24,918 nucleotides of DNA from a virus. The notes under the pieces are model-generated. The model was not told the DNA's origin. It made no database searches and was given only the letters and a program-made list of their open reading frames with translations. The translations under genes were made by a program, and so were the position numbers. The first letter of the stretch is position 1, and every line of letters begins with the position of its first letter. Shown piece after piece: positions 14,221-22,341 of the stretch. The stretch spans positions 1-24,918 of the IMG/VR virus record IMGVR_UViG_3300047094_000277. One strand, 5' to 3'.

Positions 14221-15752
14221 CAGCGCCTCCCCAGCGCAAAGGTTTCCAACTGGAACCGACTAAAAATCGGAGCAGCCGCCCCAGAGTCGATGATATAGAC
14301 ATCAATGTAGTACCCCGTGCCGCTCATCTGAACGCGGTAGTTGCGGCTGCTGGGACCACCCCAGGAGCCAGACCCCCAGGAACCATAGCCCCAGAACCCG
14401 CCACTAGAAAACGCTGTCGGCAACGTGAAGCCACCTGCGTCCGTATCGGTGCGCCATGTGATGCTTGTGGAGTCTGACCCTTTAAGCTGGGCGGTTAGGT
14501 ATCCAAACCGTAGGGACTTAGCAAGCGCATCGTCCCCGCAGTACATCCGATGAAGCTGCGCGGTCATCGTGTAGGTCGTCCCGCCCGTGCCATCTGACAA
14601 CTGATTATCGACGAACACGCCGTTGGCATCGCAGACCGTGATGTACCCAGACGCATCGCCCTTGAGCGTAGCGGGCAGTCCGTTGAAGTCCACCGAGTCA
14701 AAAAGCGTGGTGGTCGCAGGGCTGACGTACCCCGTGTCCCACGGACCCGACCACGCTTGCAGGATGGTGTGGTACACATACACGCCGTAGTTGGGGATGC
14801 TGATCCACAACTCACGGGTCGAACGGTTGAACGTGGTACGGATATTGGCGAAGTCGTTGCTCGTCAGATTGCGGATCGCCGCCAGCGTCGGGTCCGGTGT
14901 ATCGACCGTGCCGACCGGAGCCACCTCGGCCTCGTTACACTTGTACAGCCCACGCTCGGAGATAAAGAACGCCAAGTTGCCGATCCCCGTGATCGACTTT
15001 GGCGCAATGGTCCCAACGTCCGCTGTGAGGCCCTGCGGAGCCACGGTGATGTCGTCCTGCCCGTAGCCCGTCAAGCGCGAGATACCGCGCCGGTGAAAGA
15101 TCAAGAGCGAGGTGTTGACCGAGGCAAGACCGACCACCGTTTCGTCGGAGAACGTGCGGACAATGATCTGCCCGCCGCCAGAGCTGCCATCGCCCAACGT
15201 GCTGCCGTTGTTCAGCGCCGAGTAGAAGATGGAATCGGGGAACGTGCTGTTGCCGCATCCCCACAGGCGCTCGTTGTGCACGACGATGGTTTCTGTCGCC
15301 ACCGTGCCAGACAGGTCCGTGTTCAGCGCACTGCCGCTCCACACACTCAACTGTCCGCCGTCTGCGATGTACACCACATCCACGGTGCCATTGCGGAACT
15401 GGGCGAATGAGGGTGGGACTGTCGTAGAGAGTGCCCCTGCCTGAGCCACCCATGTCCAGGGGTACGAGGCGCTGAACGTGGAGGTGTAGAGCGTCCCGTT
15501 GCAAACCGCCATCAACTGCTGCGTTCCACCGTCCTTGCGCCATGTGTAGCCGTTGAGGATCGGCGCACTCGCCAGCGGGGTCGCCGAAGTCCGCTTCGTG
15601 CCACCGCGCTTGGTGATGGCCCCGTAGTCCGTCAGACGGGCGTTATCGGCCCGCCTGAGCTGGTTCGGGAGCAGCGCCGGATCGTCGGATACGTTGTTCA
15701 GCCCGCCGTCGAACTTGGGCTGCTGGTCAACGATCTTCTCTCTGTCGGCCAT
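14220..15752 (-). CDS. Tail hub/nozzle beta-protein (tail tubular B or P22 gp10-like)
   Basis: 510 residues. The opening (QPKFDGGLN, LLPNQLRRADNARL, then GAITKRGGTKR) is the hallmark I associate with podovirus tail nozzle proteins that plug and later open the DNA channel below the adaptor. The body is a run of beta strands separated by Gly/Asn/Asp turns (LMAVCNGTLYTST, VVYIADGGQLSVW, LAFFISERGLYKCN, ELWISIPNYGVYVYH), consistent with a beta-propeller. A Gly/Ser/Trp-rich loop sits near 445-465 (GFWGYGSWGSGSWGG), followed by a terminal strand pair (YRVQMSGTGYYIDVYII). Both ends overlap neighbours (TAATG at the start, TGATG at the stop), showing tight coupling with adaptor and fibre. Exact homology to T7 gp12 versus P22 gp10 is not decided. 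Confidence 0.87.
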   Translation of the reverse strand: MADREKIVDQQPKFDGGLNNVSDDPALLPNQLRRADNARLTDYGAITKRGGTKRTSATPLASAPILNGYTWRKDGGTQQLMAVCNGTLYTSTFSASYPWTWVAQAGALSTTVPPSFAQFRNGTVDVVYIADGGQLSVWSGSALNTDLSGTVATETIVVHNERLWGCGNSTFPDSIFYSALNNGSTLGDGSSGGGQIIVRTFSDETVVGLASVNTSLLIFHRRGISRLTGYGQDDITVAPQGLTADVGTIAPKSITGIGNLAFFISERGLYKCNEAEVAPVGTVDTPDPTLAAIRNLTSNDFANIRTTFNRSTRELWISIPNYGVYVYHTILQAWSGPWDTGYVSPATTTLFDSVDFNGLPATLKGDASGYITVCDANGVFVDNQLSDGTGGTTYTMTAQLHRMYCGDDALAKSLRFGYLTAQLKGSDSTSITWRTDTDAGGFTLPTAFSSGGFWGYGSWGSGSWGGPSSRNYRVQMSGTGYYIDVYIIDSGAAAPIFSRFQLETFALGRR

Positions 15753-16438
15753 TAGCCGCCGCTCCAGTCATACTTCTGGTCGGGGTAGGCCATGCGCGTC
15801 GGGTTGATCGTGTAGCGGCGGATGTCGTCAAGGAGCGTCTTGCGGTCGTCATCGGCCAGCGCCTTGAGGTTCGCTGCCGCTGCCGCTTCCGTGCCGCCCT
15901 TGAGGAGCAACTGCGCCGCCGCGTTCCAGACGAGAATGAGGTGGCAGTTGTCGGGGTAGTCCACGACCGACGTATCGCTGGCAAGGTCCAGCAGCGCGGT
16001 CGGTTTGTAGTTCACCCCGACGTACAGCCCCGTGCCAGAGGCGACCGGAAGAATCTGAACCCCCTGCCCGATGATGTAGTACAGGCGCGGGTAGGTCGGC
16101 AGATAGTTCGTCGTCGTCGCCAGCGGCACATCTTGGAATCGCGTCTGGTCGTACAGCACGTTGCCGTCGCTGACCGACATGACGCGATAGAAGTTCTGTT
16201 GCGTGTCGCCCGACCCTGCGTTGAGGGAGGCGAACGTAAACTGGCCGTTCACATCCGTCGTCACCTGCCGCAACCCGAAGGTGTAGTACGGCGCAGCGTT
16301 CAGGATGTTCGACCACTCGTTGTCAAACACGTTGTTGAGTACCGTCTTGATCGTGTTATCCGACCAGCGCGTAGATCCCACCGCGTCCATGTACTCGCGT
16401 GTGTCCGTGACAAGTTGCTGGAGGGTAACTGATGGCAT
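15752..16438 (-). CDS. Head-tail adaptor (tail tubular A-like)
   Basis: 228 residues. The N-terminal part (MPSVTLQQLVTDTREYMD, then TRWSDNTIKTVLNNV) is the usual opening of podovirus adaptor/connector proteins that bind the portal after packaging, comparable in role to T7 gp11 and P22 gp4. A central beta-rich region (YYTFGLRQVTTDVNGQFTF, RVMSVSDGNVLYDQTRF) is followed by a C-terminal helical part (LVWNAAAQLLLKGGTEAAAA) ending in PDQKYDWSGG. Placement between the head proteins and the large hub protein agrees. The upstream junction again fuses stop and ribosome site (TAAGAGACTGTC-ATG), and its TAA overlaps the next ATG by one base. Family assignment is by pattern. Confidence 0.85.
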   Translation of the reverse strand: MPSVTLQQLVTDTREYMDAVGSTRWSDNTIKTVLNNVFDNEWSNILNAAPYYTFGLRQVTTDVNGQFTFASLNAGSGDTQQNFYRVMSVSDGNVLYDQTRFQDVPLATTTNYLPTYPRLYYIIGQGVQILPVASGTGLYVGVNYKPTALLDLASDTSVVDYPDNCHLILVWNAAAQLLLKGGTEAAAAANLKALADDDRKTLLDDIRRYTINPTRMAYPDQKYDWSGG

Positions 16439-16447
16439 GACAGTCTC

Positions 16448-16885
16448 TTAGGAGTTCTTGCGGGGGCGACCACGACCGCGCTTGGCGGTGCCAGACGGGT
16501 CTGCGCCATCTAAGACTTCGGCAATCGCCGCTTCCACCGCGGCCTGTGCTGGTTGCTCGTTGAAGGCGTCGAGCGCATCAAGCATCCGGTTCACATCGGT
16601 GCGAGGGAACTCGCGGAACATCTTGGACAAATACCCCGGCGCAGAGTCAGGGGGACAGTCCATCGGCAGATAGCCAATGATGTCATACGCTTGGGCTGGG
16701 CTGTAGGACTCGTTCTGAATCCACTGCCGCCGCGTATCGTCGTCCGTCCATGTCAGGCACACACCCCATGCGCCTTGGACGAATCGGAGATGGAGGCCCG
16801 AATGGATCTCCCGAAGCCGCCGCTCAATCGTGGGCGACGGCTCAGGAGAGCCAAGGGCGTTCAAGAGAACGACCGGAGATGTCAC
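16448..16885 (-). CDS. Neck/head-completion-position protein with AT-hook-like tail (GTG start)
   Basis: 145 residues, starting with GTG directly after the upstream TAA (TAAGTG); no ATG lies near enough to be the start, so translation is probably coupled. The N-terminal half carries REIHSGLHLRFVQGAWGV and a Trp/Asp-rich stretch (LTWTDDDTRRQWIQ), then AYDIIGYLPMDCPP. This pattern occurs in uncharacterised proteins between capsid and adaptor in related phages. A helical acidic region (about 98-128) follows, and the last 12 residues read AKRGRGRPRKNS, matching the AT-hook core G-R-P flanked by Arg/Lys. AT-hooks bind the minor groove of AT-rich DNA, so contact with packaged DNA at the neck is possible. 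Family function is unknown to me. Confidence 0.8.
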   Translation of the reverse strand: MTSPVVLLNALGSPEPSPTIERRLREIHSGLHLRFVQGAWGVCLTWTDDDTRRQWIQNESYSPAQAYDIIGYLPMDCPPDSAPGYLSKMFREFPRTDVNRMLDALDAFNEQPAQAAVEAAIAEVLDGADPSGTAKRGRGRPRKNS

Positions 16886-17317
16886 TTAGTTCTCGATGAG
16901 GAGTTCGACGTTCACCGTGATGTCTTCCGGCTGGGTCGTGACCGACCCGACCGTCACGATGGACACCCGAAGGCTATCGCCGGGGTTGAGCGTCCGCTCT
17001 GCGTCGGTCAGCGTGGACAGCACCGTGAACTGAAGCGGCGTGTCCGCCGTCTTGGTGTTGATGTCCAAGCCGCTGGTCAGCGCCAGCGCCGTCGCACCCG
17101 TCATCTTGAACAGCGTCACCACGCAGCTCGTCGCCGCCGTGGGGAAGGTTTCCGCGCAGAGGGTCGCACGGTTGATGTAGCAGGTCGGGGCAAAGCCGCC
17201 AATGTTGTGCGTCTGCGTTCCCGCCGCCAACGTGCCGGTGTTCAACCGACCGCTCTGGAACGGGACCGGCAGCACCCCAAGGCGTCCCGGTCGTGGAGCA
17301 AAATAGTTATACGGCAT
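16886..17317 (-). CDS. Beta-rich capsid-associated protein, unknown function
   Basis: 143 residues, immediately downstream of the capsid gene and hairpin. The frame extends nine codons further up, but the ATG at 17317 (MPYNYFAPRPG) has GGAG 7 bases upstream while the outer ATG has nothing similar, so I use the inner one. The sequence is rich in Thr, Ala and Val with alternating strands (CVVTLFKMTGATALALTSG, NPGDSLRVSIVTVGS, ITVNVELLIEN), which suggests one beta-sandwich domain. No enzyme motif is present. Proteins in this slot are often head-decoration or head-stabilising proteins; that is inference from place and composition. Its TAA abuts the GTG of the next gene with no gap. Confidence 0.8.
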   Translation of the reverse strand: MPYNYFAPRPGRLGVLPVPFQSGRLNTGTLAAGTQTHNIGGFAPTCYINRATLCAETFPTAATSCVVTLFKMTGATALALTSGLDINTKTADTPLQFTVLSTLTDAERTLNPGDSLRVSIVTVGSVTTQPEDITVNVELLIEN

Positions 17318-17344
17318 CAGAGTCTCCGAGGGGATCAAGGGCAT

Positions 17345-17382
17345 GGATGGGGAGCGACCCAGAGTGAGCCGCCCCCCGATCC
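17345..17382 (-). terminator. Stem-loop after the capsid gene (attenuator or mRNA-stability hairpin)
   Basis: On the minus strand GGAT-C-GGGG-G-GCG pairs with CGC-T-CCCC-ATCC: 11 Watson-Crick pairs plus one G-U wobble, with one bulged C and a 13-base loop. It begins 5 bases after the capsid stop codon. No U-tract follows, so it is not a canonical Rho-independent terminator. Partial termination, an RNase site or 3'-end protection of the capsid message are more likely. It lies in the longest intergenic gap between genes of the window. Confidence 0.65.
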
Positions 17383-17387
17383 ATTAC

Positions 17388-18698
17388 TTAGACATGGCTG
17401 TAACGCGCCGTGTCGGTGTAGCCCGTGATGCTGCCGTGAGCGTTACGGGCAAGGCAGGCAAGGTTGCCGTACCAGCCGTAGGTCGTCTCGAACGCATCGC
17501 GGCCCTGAATCCAGCGCCACGGACCCGCACCCTCGAACTCGACGAAGCCCCAATCCTTCGCGTCCACCCACGCCAGCGACGGGAGGTGGAGGAGATAGAT
17601 GGTGCCAGCCGGAACGTAGTAGTCCGTCACGCACGGGATGCCGCAGACTTCAATGGCCTTGTAGCCGCCCTTGATCGTCGTGCTGAACTCGCTCGCCGTG
17701 AAGCGACGCTGGCCGACCATGCTCTCCATGAGCTTCTTGGCAAGGCCCGGGGTCGTCATGAGGAGGAAGTCCTTCGGACGGGTCATCGCGTCCTTACCGG
17801 AACGACCCGAGATCTTCTGAATGAGATCCCAGATGTCCGATTCGGTCGGGTTGTTCGCGTCCGGCGTATCGGTCCCCGCCACCAGTCGGGTCGCATCCCA
17901 AATGCTGTAGGTGCTGGCCGACACATTGTGCAGCGAAGCATACGCCCCGCCACGGTTCGTGATGTTGATCAGACCGTTCATGGCAGCGTTGAACGAGGTG
18001 TCGCTCGCCGTCGCCTTCACGATCTTGTCCGTCGCAGCCATGCTGGAGATGGCCGTGCCAAGCGTCAGCGTGGCGTTGTCGCCGCTGTTGCTGATGGCGG
18101 TGATCGCCGCACGACCCAGCACGGCGTTGGACGAGGAGGTGTCCAGCACCGCGATGTAGTCGCCCACCGAGAGGAGGAGCGACCCCTGACCCGCCGACGC
18201 CACGCCATAGGGCGAGGACACGACGATTTCCGTGGTGCTAGTCACGGAGCCAATGAGCGCCACGATGCCGTCCTGCTTGTTGTGGAGGGCCTGCTGCATG
18301 AGCAGCGAGGAGGCGTCCTTGATTTCTTCCATCGTCTTCTTGGCGATGGTCGTGAAGGCCGCGTCCTTGCTCTGGGTGCCGACGAACGCCAGCCCGTCGA
18401 TCTGACGGGTCGTGTAGGCGCGGACGACACCGACGTTACCCTGCACTTCCTGCGCCGTGGTGTCGGGCGGGAAGTAGCCAGCGGACGAGAACGTCGCGCC
18501 AGCCGGACGGCCAACCACCACGTCGAAGAACACGTTGTTACCGCCCCAGCGCATGTTGCGGGGACCGCCAGCGCGACCCTTCTCAAGCTGCGCGAGCAGC
18601 GGGGTCACGAGGTTCTGCACCTTCTCGCGGAACTGGCTATAGACGTTCTTCAGAAGGCCAGTCAGTTCCGCATCCGTAATAACCGTAGGATTCGGCAT
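17388..18698 (-). CDS. Major capsid protein (HK97-fold type)
   Basis: 436 residues, the shell subunit. The N-terminal part has a helix (KNVYSQFREKVQNLVTPLL) followed by NNVFFDVVVGRPAG and YFPPDTTAQEVQG, resembling the N-arm/E-loop arrangement of HK97-fold subunits. A beta-rich insertion occupies about 155-235. The C-terminal part (WGFVEFEGAGPWRW, then ETTYGWYGNLACLA) is characteristic of capsid proteins in podovirus-like metagenomic genomes. It lies just downstream of the scaffold, as expected. No strong Shine-Dalgarno is obvious before the ATG (only CAGGT, about 10 bases upstream), which is odd for the most abundant virion protein. A stable hairpin follows its stop codon (17345..17382), possibly to set transcript dosage. 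The call rests on position, length and fold-like pattern. Confidence 0.92.
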   Translation of the reverse strand: MPNPTVITDAELTGLLKNVYSQFREKVQNLVTPLLAQLEKGRAGGPRNMRWGGNNVFFDVVVGRPAGATFSSAGYFPPDTTAQEVQGNVGVVRAYTTRQIDGLAFVGTQSKDAAFTTIAKKTMEEIKDASSLLMQQALHNKQDGIVALIGSVTSTTEIVVSSPYGVASAGQGSLLLSVGDYIAVLDTSSSNAVLGRAAITAISNSGDNATLTLGTAISSMAATDKIVKATASDTSFNAAMNGLINITNRGGAYASLHNVSASTYSIWDATRLVAGTDTPDANNPTESDIWDLIQKISGRSGKDAMTRPKDFLLMTTPGLAKKLMESMVGQRRFTASEFSTTIKGGYKAIEVCGIPCVTDYYVPAGTIYLLHLPSLAWVDAKDWGFVEFEGAGPWRWIQGRDAFETTYGWYGNLACLARNAHGSITGYTDTARYSHV

Positions 18699-18724
18699 GA
18701 GTTAGTACCTGTTACGAGAGTGAG

Positions 18725-19807
18725 TTACCGGATGGATGACAACACTTCGTCCAGCGCACTGGACACGGCATCGTCAACCGAAGCAATTCGTGATGCCCGT
18801 GGCTTCTCTGTCGATGTCCCGCCAGAGCGTCCAACAGGCTTGGTGGCCTGACCGACCACCCGCTTGGCCTTCTGTGCGTCCACACGCGCTCGCTCCAGTT
18901 CCTTGCTTTCCTTCACTTGTACGGGCGAAGGCGCAACGGGCTGGGCACGACGGCTATGCTGGAATTGCGCCCATGATGCCAAGTCATCCACGATGTACTT
19001 CCGCACCGCATCGTAACGTGACGCCGGAATGTATGGCTGCCCGTTGGGAGCCACCTCGACGTGCGCTTGCATCGCGTAAGTAAACCGTTCTAACAGTTCG
19101 TCGGGAGCGACGGTCGGCAGTGCAGTCACAATCATGTCGATGGCTGGCGACACTTCGCTCTCGTAAAACTGCGCCCCACTGCGTTCAATATCGGCCATCT
19201 GGTACTGAACGCGCAAGTTTTCTGTTTCCCGCATCGCTCGCTCGGCACGTTTCTCCGGCGAGTTCTCTACTTCATACGCTTCACGCACGGCATACAAGAA
19301 GTCTTCGTCCGTGAGCAGTCGTTCGATCTGCGCTTCGCGCTCCTGCAACACGGTTGCGTACTGTTCCAACTCCTGCTGCGTAAGTTGCGCTTGCTGTTCC
19401 ACCTGCTTGATCTGCTGTTCGCGTTCGGCGTTGTACACGCCCCACTGCGCGAGCTTTACCACTTGGTCGAGCCGGTCCTGCCGCACCTTTCCGTTGGCCT
19501 TGTACTCTACGACCAGATCGGGGATTTCGACTTCGCCTTCCGCGTCCTTGAGGGTGAACTCGGTCGCCAGCGCATCCTTCACCACGGGGACCGCGACATA
19601 CCCTTCTGGGAGTTCGACGGCTGCTTCGTCTGCTGTCTCGTCGTCGGAAGACGTTACCGCTTCGTCTGCGTCGGTCGTGTGGTCGATGTCTGGTGCCGCC
19701 TCCACTTCCGGCGTGTCCGTCACGAGGGCTTCCGTGTCGTCTACGTCGGGAGTGGTGGGAGGCAGCGCAGAGTCTACCGCACTGGCAATCGCTTCGGAAA
19801 TATCCAC
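18725..19807 (-). CDS. Scaffolding protein (GTG start)
   Basis: 360 residues, located directly between portal and major capsid protein as scaffolds usually are. The first 75 residues are Asp/Glu/Thr-rich and acidic. A coiled coil spans roughly 115-195 (EREQQIKQVEQQAQLTQQEL, then a second Glu/Arg-rich helix). A helical central domain follows, and the last 70 residues are basic (KAKRVVGQATKPVGRSGG), which suits electrostatic capsid binding as in known scaffolds. The start codon is GTG at 19807: the codons after it read D-I-S-E-A, and AGAGG sits 5 bases upstream, fused to the portal stop (TAAGAGGATCTT-GTG). No in-frame ATG lies nearby. I see no maturation-protease motif. It would direct procapsid assembly and be absent from the mature head; this is inferred from family behaviour. 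Confidence 0.85.
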   Translation of the reverse strand: MDISEAIASAVDSALPPTTPDVDDTEALVTDTPEVEAAPDIDHTTDADEAVTSSDDETADEAAVELPEGYVAVPVVKDALATEFTLKDAEGEVEIPDLVVEYKANGKVRQDRLDQVVKLAQWGVYNAEREQQIKQVEQQAQLTQQELEQYATVLQEREAQIERLLTDEDFLYAVREAYEVENSPEKRAERAMRETENLRVQYQMADIERSGAQFYESEVSPAIDMIVTALPTVAPDELLERFTYAMQAHVEVAPNGQPYIPASRYDAVRKYIVDDLASWAQFQHSRRAQPVAPSPVQVKESKELERARVDAQKAKRVVGQATKPVGRSGGTSTEKPRASRIASVDDAVSSALDEVLSSIR

Positions 19808-19816
19808 AAGATCCTC

Positions 19817-22045
19817 TTAGGGTTGACCCGACAGGGCATCGGCAGCTTGCGCGGCCTGTTCCGCTTCTGGGGTTCCCGTCAATTGCTGCTGGAGCATCCC
19901 AACAACACCGATTGGGGGGTTCCCAGACGCCAGCGGCATCTGTCCGGGGGAAATGGCGGGCACACTTGCGGCTGGCCCCACACCGGCAGGAGCAGGGGCG
20001 GGTGCGCCGCCCTGCGGTGGCATCCCTCCCTGTTTCTGCGTGGCTTGATTCGCCAAGGCCATCCACCGCTCTTGCGCGGCTTGGATGATCTCCGGCGACA
20101 AGTCGTCTTGTAGCAGGATCTCGCGCTCCAATACATCTTGGTGGATCGCTTCGTTGTCCTGCCAGCGCATATCAGGCACGAGTTCGCCAGAGCGGATCGC
20201 GTCAGCCACCCGTTTGGCTCGCGCTTCTTGGTCTTCGTCGGGCGTCCCGATGTCCTTCGCCATCGCAAACATCTGGCGGCGGCGGTATTCCTTGAGGTCG
20301 ATCACGCCCGTCTGGAGCCAGTTGTCCAGCAGGTAGAGGCGGAACGCCATCGGCATCGGCATCAGTGTCGCCGGTTCCACGCGCACATCCGACTGTCCAT
20401 CAAAGTCACTGGCGCTGACCGCACGGGCCAAGTCGGGGCGATTCTTGCCAATCGCGCCCAGTGACCGGGGCAGAGAATAGCCCCACGCCATCGCGGCCAT
20501 CGTGACCTTGCACCAGTCGGTGTAGGCATACGACAGGGCCGTGATGGGCGGCGAGAAGACGCGCTCCAACTGCTCACGGCTGGCGATGATCGCTCGACCC
20601 GATTCGCCAGTGACCTGCCCACGGCTGACCGCGTTCCAGCCGGACGCATCCTCAAACGCCGTCTTCTCCAGCGCCAAGGCTTCCTTCACATCGTTTCCGA
20701 CGCTGAAACCCTGCACCGGCTGGATGGTATCACTCATCGGTCCTGCGCCACGGACTTCGATCATGGAGGTCACGCCACCCATGAAGGTTTCCGTGGAGAT
20801 CGCGTTCGGGCGCGTCAGGAACCGCCCACCCGCGTTCACGCGAATGTTCTCGACCCACTTGGACAGCAGCGCATTGACGCGCATCTGATGGTCAAGCCAC
20901 TGCTCCATGATGGGGCGCGGATAGTACGACGGATCGCTGGACCCATCACGCACCGCCACGACAGGGATCACGCCCCAGAGCAACGGGGACGGACCAAAGA
21001 CCACGTTGTTGCCCACCACCACCATCTGCAAACCTTCGGGGAGGGCATCGGGATGGGGCGCAACGTAGACCGTCAGGCGCTCGGTCACATCTTCGTTTCG
21101 TAGGCGCTGGCCTTCGCCTATCGTCGTCTGCGTTAACACCCACGACCCGATACCCTCAGCACCCGAATAGGTCGGCGCATTGCCGGGGGACTGCATCGTG
21201 TCCGACGCATCCAAGCCCGTCACGCCATACCGGAAGCTGGCTTCTGACCGCGAGATCACTTCGCGGATAATGACCCAATACGGCGCTTGCGTAGCGGTCG
21301 CGTTCGGGCTGACGCGCACCTGCTCGACGCGCAACGTCTGACAGCCGATGTCGCCTAGCGGCTTCCGCTGACCGGGACGCTCGCCCAGTCGCTCATCCCA
21401 CGGGCCACGGTCGGGGTCCCAGAACATATGCCAGAAGCTCAGGCCGTCCGTCTGCGCCCAGAACGCGGCTTCACGCCCGATGCGCTGCATCTGCTGTTGC
21501 TCGTACTGGTACTCCAGCGCGAGCTGCTGCGCGGTGGCCTTGCGCTTGTCGTCAGGGTCTTGCGTCGAGGGCGTGACCGCGAAGCCCGGCTTCTGGTCCA
21601 TCATGATCTGGAGCCGCTGGTCCAGCGCCTTGTCAATCATGTTGTACACGACACGGGCAGCGTCACGCGGACGGGCCGGTTCACGCCACGGTCCAAGGCC
21701 CGAGGCCGAGATCCACTGCTGCCCAGCGCGGAACAGACGGTTGCGCTCGACGAGGTGCAAGTGCATCTGCACGGACTCGCGGCGGCTCACCCACAGGCCG
21801 TGGCACCAAGATGCCCACGCTTGCATCGACTCCGCCATGTCTGGCGTGGCCAGCGGGAAGTCTGCGCCGTACATCGCCTTCTGGAGCGCGGAGAGATCTT
21901 CGTCCGGCGTTGCGCCCGTATCCTCTGGCGCGTTCGGTGCGACTTCCGCGTTCGGATCACGCGGCGTTTCCGCACTCAGCAGATCAACCATCATCTGCTC
22001 AAGATTCATCCCTTCTTCTAACTCTGGCGTCAGCGGCAGCGTCAT
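19817..22045 (-). CDS. Portal protein
   Basis: 742 residues. Forms the dodecameric ring at the capsid vertex through which DNA is packaged and ejected, bound by terminase from outside and by the adaptor afterwards. Length, position between terminase and scaffold/capsid, and composition fit large podovirus portals. Near residues 125-150 the RVVYNMIDKALDQRLQIMM stretch is typical of the segment leading into the portal wing, and Trp-rich stretches (FWHMFWDPDRGPW) follow. Residues about 640-690 are helical and acidic. The last 70 residues are Pro/Gly/Ala/Gln-rich low complexity (GGMPPQGGAPAPAPAGVG), probably disordered. The first 70 residues are acidic and likely flexible. No protease domain is fused. 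The start ATG lies 5 bases after the upstream TAA. I call it portal from overall pattern and context rather than a single catalytic motif. Confidence 0.9.
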   Translation of the reverse strand: MTLPLTPELEEGMNLEQMMVDLLSAETPRDPNAEVAPNAPEDTGATPDEDLSALQKAMYGADFPLATPDMAESMQAWASWCHGLWVSRRESVQMHLHLVERNRLFRAGQQWISASGLGPWREPARPRDAARVVYNMIDKALDQRLQIMMDQKPGFAVTPSTQDPDDKRKATAQQLALEYQYEQQQMQRIGREAAFWAQTDGLSFWHMFWDPDRGPWDERLGERPGQRKPLGDIGCQTLRVEQVRVSPNATATQAPYWVIIREVISRSEASFRYGVTGLDASDTMQSPGNAPTYSGAEGIGSWVLTQTTIGEGQRLRNEDVTERLTVYVAPHPDALPEGLQMVVVGNNVVFGPSPLLWGVIPVVAVRDGSSDPSYYPRPIMEQWLDHQMRVNALLSKWVENIRVNAGGRFLTRPNAISTETFMGGVTSMIEVRGAGPMSDTIQPVQGFSVGNDVKEALALEKTAFEDASGWNAVSRGQVTGESGRAIIASREQLERVFSPPITALSYAYTDWCKVTMAAMAWGYSLPRSLGAIGKNRPDLARAVSASDFDGQSDVRVEPATLMPMPMAFRLYLLDNWLQTGVIDLKEYRRRQMFAMAKDIGTPDEDQEARAKRVADAIRSGELVPDMRWQDNEAIHQDVLEREILLQDDLSPEIIQAAQERWMALANQATQKQGGMPPQGGAPAPAPAGVGPAASVPAISPGQMPLASGNPPIGVVGMLQQQLTGTPEAEQAAQAADALSGQP

Positions 22046-22050
22046 GTGTC

Positions 22051-22341
22051 TTACCCGTCAATGCGTCCAATGCCTACGGCGCTGCGGACCTTGTTCCAGT
22101 CACGCAACTCCTCAAACCGCTCACGCACAGCGCGGAGGACTTCTTCCTGCGCCCATGCTTCGCGCTCTTGCATCGCGTAGGCCACGAGGTCTTCTGGTAC
22201 GTCAATCTCATCATACGCTGTCGCCGTTGCCGTTGCGCGGTGTGGCGCAAACGCCAAGGCCACCTTGCACACACGGAATACCGACGCGAGAACGACCGCT
22301 GCCCATATTCCGTGTGCGAGGAGGGACATATCAGACGCCAT
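22051..22341 (-). CDS. Small membrane-anchored protein, unknown function
   Basis: About 96 residues. One hydrophobic segment near the N-terminus (LAHGIWAAVVLASVF continuing to VALAFA) looks like a transmembrane helix or signal anchor. A soluble helical domain rich in Glu and Arg follows (REAWAQEEVLRAVRERFEEL). Two starts are possible: ATG at 22341, overlapping the upstream gene by 11 bases, or ATG at 22329, one base after the upstream TGA. Neither has a convincing Shine-Dalgarno, so coupling to the upstream gene is likely, and the choice changes only four residues. I do not recognise a family. A membrane protein between terminase and portal is unusual; it might tether assembly to the membrane or be an accessory spanin-like factor, but nothing in the sequence decides this. 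Confidence 0.7.
   Translation of the reverse strand: MASDMSLLAHGIWAAVVLASVFRVCKVALAFAPHRATATATAYDEIDVPEDLVAYAMQEREAWAQEEVLRAVRERFEELRDWNKVRSAVGIGRIDG

Noticed and set aside
17318-17344. A nine-codon upstream start (MPLIPSE) for the post-capsid protein
   Set aside because: It lacks a ribosome site, while the inner ATG has GGAG at good spacing.
16553-17428. A 291-codon plus-strand frame opposite the neck genes
   Set aside because: Arg-rich antisense frame across three gene boundaries with no recognisable motif.
17343-18851. A 502-codon open frame on the plus strand opposite the capsid and scaffold genes
   Set aside because: It is Arg/Val/His-rich, spans two confident genes and their gap, has no ribosome site, and is the usual antisense shadow of GC-rich coding DNA.
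19281-20066. A 261-codon minus-strand frame crossing the portal/scaffold junction
   Set aside because: Out of frame with both confident genes, with extreme Arg/Gly/His composition; a shadow.
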